From contig CM055101.1 of NCBI GenBank assembly GCA_029204225.1, forward strand, positions 43,611,546-43,675,545: a stretch of DNA of 64,000 bases. The letters are read 5' to 3'. The DNA comes from Diphasiastrum complanatum (Eukaryota; Streptophyta; Lycopodiopsida; Lycopodiales; Lycopodiaceae). Made by a program: the position numbers and the translations under genes. Below the pieces are notes generated by a model, which was given only the letters and a program-made list of their open reading frames with translations, did no database searches and was not told the origin of the DNA. Positions within the stretch are counted from its first letter, which is position 1. Every line of letters starts with the position of its first letter. Below are positions 12,949 through 25,342 of this stretch, in pieces.

Positions 12949-13164
12949 ATAAAATCAAAGGTTATGAACCTCATTTGGATACTAAAACATTGAAAAAGCA
13001 TCAAAGGTTTCACTTATATCTAATAGATAGAAAACTAGCACACAATTCAACCTAAGTTTGCATCTAATTGGCAAGAGCTTTTGAACACCAAAATAAAACT
13101 AAAAATAATTGATCTTCACATACTGTCACACACGTGGAAAGTATAGTACTTTGTTGCAATTCTG

Positions 13165-13343
13165 GTTCTTTTGTGAAATATTGTAGCTTCATTAGGTGTA
13201 GCAGGTTCTTCTTCAGCTCCACTCACAATGTCCATTACATCCTGTAGAATCAACAATGATTCCATTCTAATCTTTCACATTGCATAATTGGAAGATGTTA
13301 ATATCTCACTATGCTCCAAGAAATGTGAATCAGATGAAGACAT
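13165..13343 (-). pseudogene. Copia gag N-terminus
   Basis: The minus strand starts at ATG (13343) and encodes MSSSDSHFLEHSEILTSSNY, then a WK.RMESLLILQDVMDIVSG block. The 'L..SNY..W+..M...L' pattern is typical of plant copia gag N-termini (DUF4219/UBN2 group). One stop lies between the Trp and MESLL. The reading ends within about 60 codons. It resembles the gag at 31981-32346 more than the other copia gags here. Confidence 0.65.
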
Positions 13344-13520
13344 TTTCTCTATGAGAAATTCTAGTATTGACAAAGATGGAGTTGAAAAATGTTGCTTGAT
13401 ATCTCAACCTAGGATCTAACACTGATGATGTTAATCCAACCTATGAAATCTAGCAACAAATGTGAGAACAAATTTCCAACACAGAAAATCAATCTATCTT
13501 GAATTTGGATCTTGCTTCAG

Positions 13521-14337
13521 TGTTGGGGGTATTCCCAACAAAGTGTAAATAAATAAAATCATCTAATAAAATGTGTTGCGAGGGCATGGCATCCTGCATG
13601 TATAAGCCCATGGCCCAATGAGCACGCAAATAAAGTTGTAATAAAATAAACATGACTTGGGCCTTGGAATTGAAATAAAACAATGTCATTTTTAAACCTA
13701 GAGATTACTTTTTAGAGTTGGGTCCAAATTGGGACTCACATGAATCTTGTGATTTCTAATGTACTTTTGGTGGACCCTTGGATCAAGTTGGGTCCAAGAT
13801 GAATGGATAGGATCATTGTGAATATTAGCCAATAGGATTGAGGGGCAAGGGCCTTCCCCATTTTATGAAAAGGCACCATTTTTACACTATTTTCATGCTT
13901 AATGAGAAGGAAGAAACTCTACCAATTTTGGAAGAGAAGCATCCATTTGCAATTCAATGCTTGCTATTGCTCTTGTTGTTTTCAATTGCTTTCAAGTTCA
14001 TGCTTTTTGGTTTCAATAGTTTATGTTTATCCTTTAGCAAGTAAAATGTGCATTTGAGCTAACATCCACCCTCACTCTCTATCTCTCTCTCTCTCTCTCT
14101 TTCTCTCATCTCTTCTCAATCTCTTCTTTTCTATCCCTTCCCTTCACCCAAATCATGATGAATGTTAGTGTAGAGGAGTAGAGTTAAAGGAGAATAGTGC
14201 TAGTGGTGAGTAGAGTTAAGGGAGGAAGTAGAAAACTACCTAAAAGTAGCATCTATGCATAGTTAGGTACCTATCTAGTGATCTAACTCTTGTTGACAGG
14301 CGGAAGGGCTATACTACGTGAGATCTTCGACCCTACA
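13521..14337 (+). repeat. Gypsy 5' LTR
   Basis: It begins TGTTGGGGGTATTCCC and ends CGACCCTACA, directly before a PBS. It holds a (TC)n patch at 14083-14107. Its layout (a 'ggcatcctgcatgtataagccca' phrase near the start and 'ccaataggatt...ggg' in the middle) parallels the LTR at 63359-64000, suggesting related families. No 3' LTR partner is visible in the window. Confidence 0.75.
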
Positions 14338-14338
14338 G

Positions 14339-14356
14339 TGGCGCCGTTGCCGGGGA
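14339..14356 (+). promoter_or_regulatory. Gypsy primer-binding site
   Basis: TGGCGCCGTTGCCGGGGA, the common plant Ty3/gypsy PBS, one base after the LTR end. It fixes the element as plus-oriented. The matching tRNA should be confirmed by alignment to tRNA 3' ends. Confidence 0.9.
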
Positions 14357-15253
14357 TAGGTTCCCACTAACTAGTTTAGTTGCATTTTAGATATTTTCTT
14401 GCTTTTTAGAGTAGTTTAGGTAGATTTTTGGGAGTTTCGAGTTAAAAAATTCAAAAAAACCCTTGAAAAAATCCAAAAGAATTCAAATCTTCATAAGAAC
14501 TCTCCCAAAGCCCTCTGAAGTTCCATCTCAGTGGAACCAGGACATAGAGAAACTTGCAAGAGTTAGTTTGATATCTAAGTACCTGTGCGAGAGTTCCCAG
14601 TGAAAAAAAAAACGGGAAAGTACCAATGAAATTTTTAGTTCCAATGGTCAAGAACTCTTGCAGAGGATTCTGAAGTTCCATCTCAGTGAGACCAGGACAC
14701 AGAAGAGCTTGCGAGAGTTAGTTTGATTCCAGTGAGCAGAAAATTGATTTAAGTGCAAAAAAATCACTAAAAAGTGAAGATCCAAAAAATCCTTCCAGTA
14801 AGAACTCTTGCAGACCCTCTCAATCGATTCAGAATGTCAATTTACATCAGTGATGAAGCTTGTGAGAGTTAGTGTGAAGATCTGGTGAAGATCATGGCAA
14901 AAAAGTGGTTTTGGACCCTTGCAGACAGTGAAATTTTCACTTCTTGCGAGAGTTAACTCTCGTAGAGAATTCTATAGTGAGATCTGACCCAGATCCAGCT
15001 ACTTTGAAACTTGCAAGAGTTACTTCCCAGAGATCTGAAAGATATCAAGTTTTTTACCTACAAAAATAGCTGAAGAACCCTCGCATAGCCAACCCTCGCA
15101 CAAGATAACCCTTGCAGACCAGATCAGTGGAAAGATCTGCATCAGATCCAGCTACTGTCAAAATCTCAGATCAGAGATCGATCAGATCCTTGAAGATCCA
15201 GACTGCATCCTATTGTATAAGCAAGATCCAATCACTTTGGAACGCACCATCGG
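14357..15253 (+). repeat. Gypsy leader with repeated CTTGCGAGAGTTAG motifs
   Basis: The untranslated leader between PBS and gag contains about ten copies of CTTGC(G/A)AGAGTTA or its variant 'aactctcgc'/'aactcttgc'. A longer direct repeat of about 55 bp ('gttccatctcagtg...gagttagtttgat') occurs near 14519 and 14673, spaced about 154 bp. No clear coding; the frame starting at 15112 looks spurious. Confidence 0.7.
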
Positions 15254-16045
15254 ATGAATCTGAGATTGGGACGATCAATAGCACGAAGGATAGCAAATCA
15301 AGAACCACACCTTCCCAGATTAGCAGTTGTGCAACAAGAGACAGAATCGAAACCAGCACCAATGGATCCAATGGGCCAACCCGTACCTGTCACTCCCTTG
15401 CAAGCAGTCCGAAGAGCACCACAGATGGAAATAGCAAAATACGACGGATCATCAGATCCCATCCGATTCCTCCAAATCTACGAACAAGCTTGTGTAATCT
15501 ACGGCGAACGGACACCTACAGAGAAGCTGATGCTATTTCCTATGTCCTTACTGGCAGTGGCTCAGGATTGGTTTTTTAACCTGTCAGAGGAAGAAAAATC
15601 CACCTGGGAAGCAGTTAAAGCGGCTCTCAGTACACGCTTTAAACCAATAAAGTTCCTGGAAGACCCATTTATCCTGCTGAGCAAAGTCAAGATGGGAAAA
15701 CGAGAAAGGGTCCGGGATTATATTGAACATGTCAAACATCTACAATCCGAGTGCAGTGCAGCCCTAACTCCCGATCATGCGATGATCATGTGGTTCCTAG
15801 CCGGATTACCACAAAGCATCAGAAGAGAACTGAAACGACGGGAGCAATACGCTACTCTGCAAGAGGCTATGAAAGATGCCATCAAGGAAGAGGATGAGGG
15901 ATCTGATGACAAATATCCTTTCACCGACACTCCTACTCCCTCGATCACATCATCATCATCAAACGCATCCGCTCTATCCACAGAATTGTTGTTGGAGCAA
16001 ATGATAAAATTACACAAACAACAGATGGAGCAATTTACGACGTAG
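15254..16045 (+). CDS. gag: Ty3/gypsy gag protein, intact frame
   Basis: 263 residues with a Retrotrans_gag core: SDPIRFLQIYEQACVIYGER, then LLAVAQDWFFNLSEEEKSTW, then RVRDYIEHVKHL and IMWFLAGLPQSIRRELKRR. A Ser/Thr-rich stretch and a short charged helix close it. The family forms the virus-like particle in the cytoplasm. No zinc knuckle is present in the frame and no protease or reverse transcriptase follows; instead the sequence soon enters the opposite-strand element. It lies about 900 bases after the PBS of the same plus-oriented LTR element. Two upstream ATGs in frame are not excluded; 15254 gives the longest frame. The element is a 5' half only. Confidence 0.85.
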   Translation: MNLRLGRSIARRIANQEPHLPRLAVVQQETESKPAPMDPMGQPVPVTPLQAVRRAPQMEIAKYDGSSDPIRFLQIYEQACVIYGERTPTEKLMLFPMSLLAVAQDWFFNLSEEEKSTWEAVKAALSTRFKPIKFLEDPFILLSKVKMGKRERVRDYIEHVKHLQSECSAALTPDHAMIMWFLAGLPQSIRRELKRREQYATLQEAMKDAIKEEDEGSDDKYPFTDTPTPSITSSSSNASALSTELLLEQMIKLHKQQMEQFTT

Positions 16046-16369
16046 TTTGGCCAAAAACTGAAAGCCTTACATGGAACTATAGTAGTAACTCCACATCAAC
16101 CGGAACCAAACCAGCTGCAGTATCCCTGACGGGAGAATGTATGGTGTTCAGTATGCACGCAAAACCATACAACAAACGAGTGTCCAGTCTTAAAGCAAAA
16201 TCTGAGACTAGCACATAGATTCTGCCATCTGTGCAATGCAATATCACACAATACGACATTTTGCCCATTTAACCCCCGGATTGTCCAACAGAAGAGGAAC
16301 CAAATGATCCACTAGCAAGACCAGTGGTAGCAAATTTTGGATGGCTCCTTATCTTTTCATTTATAGGCT
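16046..16369. other. Junction between two oppositely oriented gypsy halves
   Basis: Sequence continues past the plus-strand gag for about 250 bases with stops in all frames, then becomes readable as the minus-strand gag C-terminus. I see no LTR, PPT or target duplication here, so the junction looks like a rearrangement rather than clean insertion. Confidence 0.5.
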
Positions 16370-17569
16370 CTAGTCTGGATGAATACAGACATCGTAGATG
16401 CCTTGGGCTCTCCTACCATACTCATCAAATGCAGAGGGGCATATACCTCTCCTTGTTTCTCCTTTCTCATTAGACACGTGAGATATGGGTGTCCGGTACT
16501 CGCAATCTCGGCATAGTGCTACAAAGTTGCCTTGTGGCTTGTTAGGGCACTCGACAATTCTATGGTTCTCTCCGCATCCGTAGCACTTGATGGGAGCTCT
16601 AAATTCAGTACCTTTAAGCTGATTGGCATAGATTGGCACTAAGTCACCGTTCTCTTTGTCTACGAAATGTACTGGAGTAGAATCCTATGCTTTTTCTGGT
16701 GGTAGGGTTCTTCAGTCACCTCGACCACGTTCTCAACTGCTGAGAAGCTGGCTGTGAATTTCGTACTACTAAATCTTGGGTTCTAAGGGGAATGGGAGGT
16801 AATTCCAATCTAGGTAGTGGTTGGGATAAGGCACCTTGACGTTGCACCAATAGAACGAGATTCTGTAATGGTCGATGAGCTGCTTGGTTTCTTAGGTTAT
16901 ATTGAAATTCGTTGGTATCGTGATTGCTCATATTGCAAATATGGCAATAGCAGGCAGGTCGCTCTAACCTATCTCAACTGCGAGCACTCATTTTCTGTAT
17001 GGTTATTAGAGCAGTGTGGCCACCAGGTGGATTCTCTCCTTAGATAAGCGCGGGTAGGTCTTGGTTGCATGCCTTTCAGCTTCTGATTAATAGCCATGGT
17101 AAGGTCGGTAGCGAGCTTTCTAATTTGCTCGTTGCTCTGCGTGTACAACCTCTCTAAGACAGATATGATGGTATCGGCACTATTGGATGTAGAGGTTAAA
17201 GCATCATCGTGAAGCTTATCCTTACATTTGGATCGTGTGATGACCTCAGCCTGTAAGATGTTCCAATCATCTCTTTCATTCTGCTCAAGATTGAAGTACC
17301 AATCTTTTGCACTGTCGATTAAGCACAGATTGAAATATCTTAATAGCTCTTGAGGGCTGTCATCTCCATAGGCTCTACATGCCATCAAACCTCGGAAGGT
17401 CGATCTTGGAGAAATTTCGGACTGCGTGGGGTACGAATGGCCTAGTATTGTCCATCTGTGGTGGATCTAGGTCAACGGGTTCAAGTAATATTTTGATCAG
17501 TACGCTGATAAATTCCTTGAGTTTAGGGAGATCTAGGGTAGATAATCTCTTGCCAAATCTCAGATGCAT
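16370..17569 (-). pseudogene. gag: Ty3/gypsy gag protein, frameshifted
   Basis: Read from 17569: MHLRFGKRLSTLDLPKLKEF, then NFSKIDLPRFDGM, then after a frame change RAYGDDSPQELLRYFNLCLI and SAKDWYFNLEQNERDDWNIL, the gag core. A first cysteine cluster reads CSNNHTENEC. After a degraded stretch, 16639-16370 contains CYGCGENHRIVEC, a zinc-knuckle-like CX2CX3HX4C that is one residue short of the usual CX2CX4HX4C. Several frame changes and stops break it (near 17380, 16960 and 16650). It belongs to the minus-oriented element whose PBS and LTR lie at 18562-18588 and beyond. No protease or reverse transcriptase is present. Confidence 0.8.
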
Positions 17570-17579
17570 ACAATAGAAC

Positions 17580-18561
17580 GAGAAATGGGACTTTTTTTTG
17601 GTATTTTTGCTTTTTGGTTGTTTTTTTTTTATCTTTTTCTTGTTTTTATCGTTTAGATATTTTTGTAGATCTTTTCTGTATTTTGTCGATCAGATCATGG
17701 ATTTGGATAAAGATTGAACCAAAACGATAATGATCTCAGATCAAGATCGGATTGGGATCAAAAAATAAAAGTCAGATGGATGGTCGACGATGTAAATGAA
17801 AATCCAAAAGACAAGCGGGGAAAATAAAAATAACAAAAAAATATATATGGTCAAAAGATATGGAAAATACTAGATTTTCTCTGATGGTGAGTTATAGCTA
17901 GGCGAGTAATAGTAGGCACAAGAATAGAATTATAACTCTTCGAGTTGTCTACAGGTTCCTATTGATGTTCAGAACACTCTGAAAAAGTGGCGAGTAATGT
18001 GGAGCTGATGGCGAATAATGAAATTATAACTTGTCGGTCTGACAAAAGATAGATCAGTATGTGTAGAGGCCTCACCTTTGGTGGCGAGTAAAGACAATGA
18101 ACAATTAAAGAGAAACTCTAATTGTGAGTTATAAATCCTTGTCAGCGAGTTATAACTAGCGAGTAATAAAAATGATGGGAACTACAATTTTGAGCTGGAA
18201 AATTCAAATGACGAGTAATAGCCTTATAGCTCGTCGGTCATCAGAATGATAGTTTTGAGATTGTTGATTATCCTGCTCTGATGGCAATTAAATATGGCTT
18301 AAAAAAAGTGCAAAAAAGTGACTTGGCGAGTAATAGGTTGCTGAGCGAGTAATGGTACCGATGACGAATTATAACTTATAACTTGCCAAGCTCATAGAAC
18401 AGAGCTTGGACCCTACCTAGCTCTTTGGAGAAGTAGCGAGTAAAGAGGGTAACAAAAAGGTAAGAAAAAGCCTGTAGGCAAGTAATAAATCTGTCAAAAA
18501 TACAATAAAATTTCAAGCAAAAAGCAAACTAAAAATCCATCTAATCAGTGGCTTAGCACCG
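17580..18561 (-). repeat. Gypsy leader with repeated GCGAGTAATA motifs
   Basis: The untranslated leader of the minus element. Read on the plus strand, (G/A)GCGAGTAATA or GCGAGTTATAA appears a dozen or more times between 17900 and 18440. It is noncoding. A (T)n-rich patch lies at 17585-17650. Confidence 0.7.
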
Positions 18562-18581
18562 TCTCCTCGACAACGACACCA
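18562..18581 (-). promoter_or_regulatory. Gypsy primer-binding site, diverged
   Basis: The minus strand reads TGGTGTCGTTGTCGAGGAGA, six bases from the LTR end. It matches the TGGCGCCGTTGCCGGGGA pattern with C-to-T and G-to-A type changes. Confidence 0.7.
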
Positions 18582-18587
18582 AAAAAA

Positions 18588-19555
18588 TGTTGGACCCTTT
18601 ACGTGCCTCCCTAAACGTCACGATCAAGGGCAAAGTCGGGGTTTGGATCTCCAACTATTGGATCTTCAGCATCCACACCGGCTATGGCTCCAACTAGCAT
18701 GACTATGGCAGTCGCCCAACTAGTTTACGCTATGGCTTCTCCAACTAGTTTGGATATGGATGCAAGAAAGACAGTCATGAGCATGGTGGTGAGTATTCTG
18801 ATGGGTAAGATCCACTCTTCTCTCTTTTTTCTCCTTAGTTTCTAACAAATGACGGGTTAACCTAAAAGATAAAACCCTAAACTAATTCTCATCCTCTAAG
18901 GCTTACCCTACTAGAGAATGGAGAGCCTAGATTAACTTAACCTGTTGCCAGATGAATAATATACAATACAAAATGTGAAGTAACACAGTACATGAAACCA
19001 CACAAGGGAGAACACTGAGAGAGAAAGATTGGCTTGTATTACAAATGACGTTCTTCTCAAAAATGGACTCTTCCACTCCTATTTATACTTGGAGTGGTGG
19101 TCACTTACAAAAATGCACTGTGGGACAAGTAAGCCACATAGACTAACTTAACTTTGAATCACATTGGTGCCATGGGACAAACCCCCAATAGGCCTTTGTG
19201 ATTAACTTTTACATAACTTGAAATTATATATCTATGTGCAGTGCCCATGGCAATTTAAACTTAGAACTAAATAACTTAAGCCAGTATAGATACCGTAAAA
19301 GCCTAAACTTGTTGGGCAAGTTCTACGCTTAAATCCTATCATGCTTGTATTTTTTAAGATGTTCCGTAGAATGGCTAGAATATTCCTTGGAATATCAGTC
19401 TACACCAACCGGGTGAGTATCGATGTAGTAGCGGAATTCGATCCAATGGGGAGGGGGTTAAACTACGGATCTAGATGGAATCTAAGCCTACCAAGGTTGT
19501 CAATCTTGGCTTTGGATCTAAAAATGGAATGGCTTAGATGAGGGATGGATTGCTT
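18588..19555 (-). repeat. Gypsy 5' LTR (minus orientation), outer edge uncertain
   Basis: It begins on the plus strand TGTTGGACCC next to the PBS, so on the sense (minus) strand it ends GGGTCCAACA. A TATA box on the minus strand, GTATAAATAGGAG, lies at about 19075-19087, so transcription would start near 19050 and run toward lower coordinates. I could not find the far boundary; about 1 kb is a guess. Confidence 0.6.
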
Positions 19556-20540
19556 GACATTCTTCTTGGTTCTTTTTGGGTTTTGGTGTGAAGATCCTTT
19601 TCTTGGATCTTGGCTTTCTTGGTAAACTAGGCTTTTTGAGCTCTAGATCTTCTCCTCTTGAGGCTTATCTTCTGGGAGGGGAGCAATGGAAATAGAACCT
19701 ACCTATGGATCTTAATGATCTCTCTTAAAGTGCTCTCTAACACCTATTTTACCATTGTGTGATTTTGTGGATTAATGGATGAAAGCTTGAGCTAATGGTC
19801 TTCTTTAGTGGGATAGCATGATTAGGAAATAACAATCAAGCATTCATACATCCACAATCAATCACACAAATGCAAAAAAGGAGGGCTTCACAAAGTAAGA
19901 TAAATGGAGGAGGCTTCTCTTCTCTCTCTCTCAATCTCTATTCTTACATATGTAAAGTGATTACAAAATGGTGTCACATCCCTACTTATAGACAAAGCTA
20001 GGGTTAGGGTTTTTGGTTCACCCAAAAACCATGTGCCATAACAGCTTGACTATCTTAAAAATTTATGAACCAAAAAGCATTTAAAAACTACTTGGGTCCT
20101 TTCTTATTTTTGGTCCATTGGAGTTTAGATCTGGGCAGACTTAAAGGGCGGCAGCCAGATAGGCCGGCACCTGGGATGCGTGTCGGGAGCTGAAGAGGGT
20201 CGGGGCCAAACCCCGACGTGCTAATAACATACGAGGTTGGTCAACCACATTATCTGGCACATGTATGATGTAGGTTGCTGAAAAGATCAATATGCGCCGC
20301 AGAACTTAGCGGGCTATGGACTTCACCAGAATTGATTGCTTCTGGACAGACATCTGGAGGTGAGTTAGGATGCAATGATGGTACATTTCAGACAGCTAGG
20401 CAAGGTGAGTGGTCACATAAATGTCTATGAACCAGTGAGTAGCGTTAATCCTCAATGGATTCAATCACACGGGATAGAATCGTGTAGCAATAATTAGATG
20501 AATGGCCGCAGTGCTCGGGAATCCTCTTGCCACTTACCCT
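19556..20540 (-). repeat. Probable second LTR-like remnant
   Basis: It is organised like the neighbouring LTR: a (TC)n run near 19915, then a TATA-like CTATAAGTAGGG on the minus strand near 19983-19994, and flanking GC-richer sequence (20130-20230). No PBS, ends or coding region are seen, so the assignment rests on layout only. Confidence 0.35.
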
Positions 20541-23100
20541 AACAAAATCTGGTATAAACTTGGAGTTCTCGGAATCATATTTTTTTTACCTTCAAAATCC
20601 TTAGCTTCAAAAAAGATGACCTCCTTTTCTTGCACAATTTTTTTTTGAAAGTCTAAGATCCTACAACTTTCCTTTTGAAAACTTAAATTTCCTACATACA
20701 TTTTTTTGTGTCTTCCTTTATAAATTTTGTTGTTTAGGATTTTGAATCCTTTAAGTTTCCATTTACACACTCATATTTCTTGTATATATGTATAGTTTAC
20801 ACACTCATTGAGAGCAAACCACACAACTATGCTCTCATATTACCCTAAATTGAAACATACAAAAACTCTCATATTTGCTTAAGCCTTATGTAGCATTGAC
20901 TGCAAATTTGCAAAAATGTACAAATTTTGTGAAGTGCAATTTGAAAGTGAATGCATTGATAAAATCATACGAGGTAAAATTAACCAACATCTAACCACAC
21001 CAACACATTATGCAACACATAAAATATTAAACACTATAAAGAAATGATTCCATCAAATTCATAAATCCAGTAGGATTTACATTTGACGTTGATTCATGGC
21101 AAAGCAGTACATAATAGGCATCTTCAAAATCATAGTATTGCTCAAAGTCACCAAAGTCACAAAACTGTCTATTCAATATTGTCATTGATCAAAAATTGAA
21201 CAATATGGTTCTAGATTTACTTCACACACAGGCAAGAGTGAACTCTTGTATGATTACATGGTTTAGGAAGCACCATCCTTTGAGACTTGATAGAAAATTG
21301 GCACTCCCATGAGTTGCCTTTTTAAAGCTTACAAAATTATGCTAGTGTACGAGTAACTACTCCAAAAGCTTCATCAAAACTTCTTAACAAAATAGCAAAC
21401 ATAACAAAACAGTATCATATATATTGGTGCCATATACTCGACCATCATGTACAATAGATGGTTTCCACTCTGCTTTACATATATAATCAACATCATGTGA
21501 TTCTAAATCATCAGTCCTCTTGCCTTCCCGTTAGGTTCGTTGAAATATTCACTTCACAATTTGGAGACAAAACCGCTGAAATACACTTTACAATCTGGAG
21601 ACAAAACCACAATTTAGTATCCTTCTTTGAAGCATTTACATCATAACAAATTTAACTGAAAAAAAAAAGTAATGGCAAAGCATTCTCAAGCAACTTCAAT
21701 AAACTCACCCAATAAGCTTCTGACCCTCATAAAAAAAGGGCTAACTGTCAAAAACAACATTTGAAATATAGTGATTCTTTAAAGCATCAAATACATGGCA
21801 TATAAGCAGAGAAAGCCAACAAGTGAAATTATTCTTTTTCACCAAAAGAATTCAAACTACATTTGCAATATCTACATACTAGCATGTGTCACTGGCAACC
21901 TAGTATTATACAACTTAGATATGCTAGTTGCCTTCTAGAAGACCTACAACGGCCAAAAATTGAAATCACTACTTTTCAAGCTGATTTTGAATCTGATTTT
22001 AACATCACTGAAATAGCAAGATGAGAGCATAGTTCACAATTACTAACCAAATAATAGTATACATATATATATTCAAAATTGTAATACTAAATTTGTCCTC
22101 CTGCCTTTTCATCAATTGAGTTTTTTGCCTTCTCATCAATAAAGTGATTCACATCTAAACCGAAAAAATCAGCATTCATGATTATGTTCTTTTTCCTGCT
22201 GATCCCATAACAAATTGATTCGCAAAGAAAAAAATTAGAAAAGCACTCAAAAGTAGCAGATTCATATAACATGATTAGGCTTTTTAGGCTTCTGAAGTTC
22301 TTAGCAATAGCCCAGGCCCCATACATAAGTATTAGACGGGTTTATTGAACATAGCTCTTCGCACGTTCCAAAGTTTAGTCATGACTAACTACATAGTATG
22401 TAGTACATATTACAATTATAATCTATAGTGACCATAAACTTCAAGTTTTTCAACATTAGAAAAAACAACCAACTATCAATCACATTTGGAAGATAGAATT
22501 TGAGTTTTCAATACTTAAATTACATGTCTCAAGCCAAACAAGCTAAAAAAACTAGCATTTTATTATTCTCCTGAATTTTTATGGAACTAACACAAAATCA
22601 ACAATCGTAGTATAGGTAGGCTATAGCCAAAACATGACCTAAAATGCATGCTATAATTATCAATATGCTATGACTTTCTTGAGAGTTAGAATTGGCATGT
22701 TCTCGTTCATGCACACTCACAAAAGTCAACTTTTTTAGCTCGATACTTCTTTGTACTTCTGAATGCCTCAATGTTAGTCTTGCAAACCTATGACATTTGC
22801 GACAACTTCAATATCTCAAAATAAACACATGCTACAAGGTTTTTGAAATATATCATGATACAGATAACAAGTAGCAATTTGAAACAACAAAATCCGAATA
22901 AAAGCTTAAAGAGCTGAAACAATCAAATGCTAATATTATTAAGAAACTATAACAAATAGATAACCATTAATGTTGAAAAATATGAAAATTTGCATTTACA
23001 CTATTGCAAAATGAAAGTTGAGATGAAACGTACAAGTTTATAAAAAGATCGCTATAGCACTTTTTCGCTAGTGTTATAAAAAATATGTCTATATTCGGCT
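20541..23100. other. AT-rich unassigned sequence
   Basis: No family recognised on either strand. A small 34-bp direct repeat ('atacactttacaatctggagacaaaacc' type) occurs twice near 21545 and 21579. Frames such as 22326-22087 (minus) have no recognisable motif. Confidence 0.3.
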
Positions 23101-23114
23101 GATGTAGCCCATGA

Positions 23115-25342
23115 TCAAATAGCAGCATCAAAATCAATTGATTCCACATCAGCACTCCTCTCAATGGAGATGCGCATCAAAGCATCCATTGCTTCCAAAC
23201 TATTTCTTTTTCGGTCCTTGATAAGATTCATCCTGCTGAAGCCTCTCTCACAAGCAGCTGAGTTAGCACATTACACGAGAGCAATGCATGCTAACATATG
23301 CAAACCCTTATACTTTTCTCTTTATTGTTCGTTGGACCCAATTATTGACCAAGTATCTCGAAAGGATCTCCCAGCCCAATCAGTCATTGCTTGAATTTTG
23401 AGCGTCTTGTATTCTGCCTTTACATCTTGTAAATCAATTATCGGAGGAATTGAAGTTCCGACATTGTCGACTTTAGCTGTTGCATAAAATTCACCAAGTT
23501 TATTGATGTCGCTATAACCAAAGTCCTTCATTTCTCGCATGCACTTCGGAATGTTGATAGGGGATAGTACTTTGAAAGAGCCTAGATGGCCCTTGTCTTT
23601 GAATTATTGTGACAAACCTTCTACTACAGCATGAGCAAAACTCTTTTGAAAAGCTATTGCCTCATCTAAATCAGCTCCTAAAATACATCTTTTGATCTCA
23701 ATATCATCATATATATTACCGCGAAGGCAAGCTTGCAACCTTCTCAAATATCCCTTTTCAGGACCGTATTTTGAAAGAAGAGGATAGTCTTTGCTATCGC
23801 ATGTTCCAGCGTTTAAGTTGGTGAGTGGTTCTTCAATGTACTCTAGTTGAATTGTGGCAATGTCGCTTGATACAATCCCCGATATCGCTCCCACCTCAAT
23901 GTAATCTCTTTGAAATATTAGGCTCAATATCGACAATCTTCCAAGAATGTCAACTAGAAAATGCAAGCTGTACAGATTCTTGAAATCACATAAATTTTCT
24001 AAGACCTTTTTCGCGGCAACAACTTCAATTGCTTTTTTTGACTTGCTAGTAGACGATAGGGCAGCTTCAAAGGCATCCTCATCAACATCAAGGATTTCAT
24101 CATATCGAAATGAATTTCTTTGATTTTTTTTTTCTTTTTCTTGATAGCTTGTTAAATTCATCTTTTATTGCATGTATGACAGGTTGGAGAACGTCACACA
24201 ATCTTTTAAGGGAACCATATCGACTTAGCCATCTAGTACTAATCACTCTTGTCAATTTCAAAACATCATTGGCCAATTCTATTTCTAATGATCGTAGAAG
24301 TGCTAGTCGTTTGCAAGTAATGGCAAAAAATGCTACAGTTGAGTTAACAAGTGCATCAAGGAATTTAGCATAGGGCAGTTTAGAAGTTGGACCAGAACAA
24401 GCAAGGTTACATCTATGGGCGACACAATGTATACTTGATAAAAAAGGACAAACTGCTTTCAATCTAGTTGCAACTCCAGATTTTGAACCTACCATGACTC
24501 CAGCTCCGTCAGAACCAAAACCAACAAACTTTCGAATGTCAAGATTAGAAGTACTAATGATACCAATTATGGCATCATATAAGGCTTCAACATTTTCATT
24601 TGGAAGTGAGACATAAGTAAGAGGTCATAGGACTACAATTATCAAGGCAAGTTATGTACACTACTAATGACTTGATATCAGATATATCAGTAGATTCATC
24701 TACCATAAGTTCAAAAACTGGACTTTCCTTCACTTTTTCCAATAAGTTTTCTCAGAGCGAGTCATCGATATATTTTACAAACTCTGCACTTGCTTTATCA
24801 TGCTGATAAAGGCTTTTGGTCATTATTTTTACCCCGCATATTCTAAATAATTGCAGCAAAGACTGAAATTTAGTATATGCAAGATTTTCTTTCGCGATAT
24901 AATATGCAACTCTGAAAAGAGTCCAAAGTGTTTCTTCTTTTTGGCCACATATGGTCATATTGGCCACACGAAGTGCATTTCTTTTAGCCTCCATCTGATC
25001 TTTATAAATGTCTTTGTGCTGCTTAGACCTTCCATGGTCTAGCCATGTGCTAGCACAGATATTTGTGCTCCCTACAAAGCCAAAAACATTTTTTAGCCTA
25101 TTTGGTTGCTGCTTACACACTTTGCAGAATCCTTTTCGCAAGTCGCGACTGAATTCCAGCCAAGGATAATCGATAAGCCAACGATCTTGCCATAGATTGC
25201 ATGCTTCTTTGATTCTGGCAAATTCAAGACTTTCTTTGTCATTGGAAGGCTTGATTTGTTCGTTCACAATGCTAGTCTCACCTACATCATTGCATCCATC
25301 ACAGCCATGTGTGGTATGCCTTCTCCTTTGAAAGCTAGACAT
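23115..25342 (-). pseudogene. hAT-superfamily transposase, decayed
   Basis: Reading on the minus strand: the start at 25342 has a TTF-type zinc-finger-like block (ARIKEACNLWQDRWLIDYPW, then KGFCKVCKQQPNR and WLDHGRSKQHK). A stop lies at IDDSL(stop)EN (24752). Then comes VFELMVDESTDISDIKSLVV with the catalytic-type D, and from about 24500 GSKSGVATRLK and SIHCVAHRCNLA. After a frame change in the T-rich run near 24120 there is a long block ending HAVVEGLSQ (23604), then 23540-23322. Finally the C-terminal hAT dimerisation signature SAACERGFSRMNLIKDRKRN is at about 23260-23200. Order and spacing fit a ZNF862/DUF4371-like hAT transposase. Several stops and at least two frameshifts make it nonfunctional. 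Terminal repeats were not found. Confidence 0.85.
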
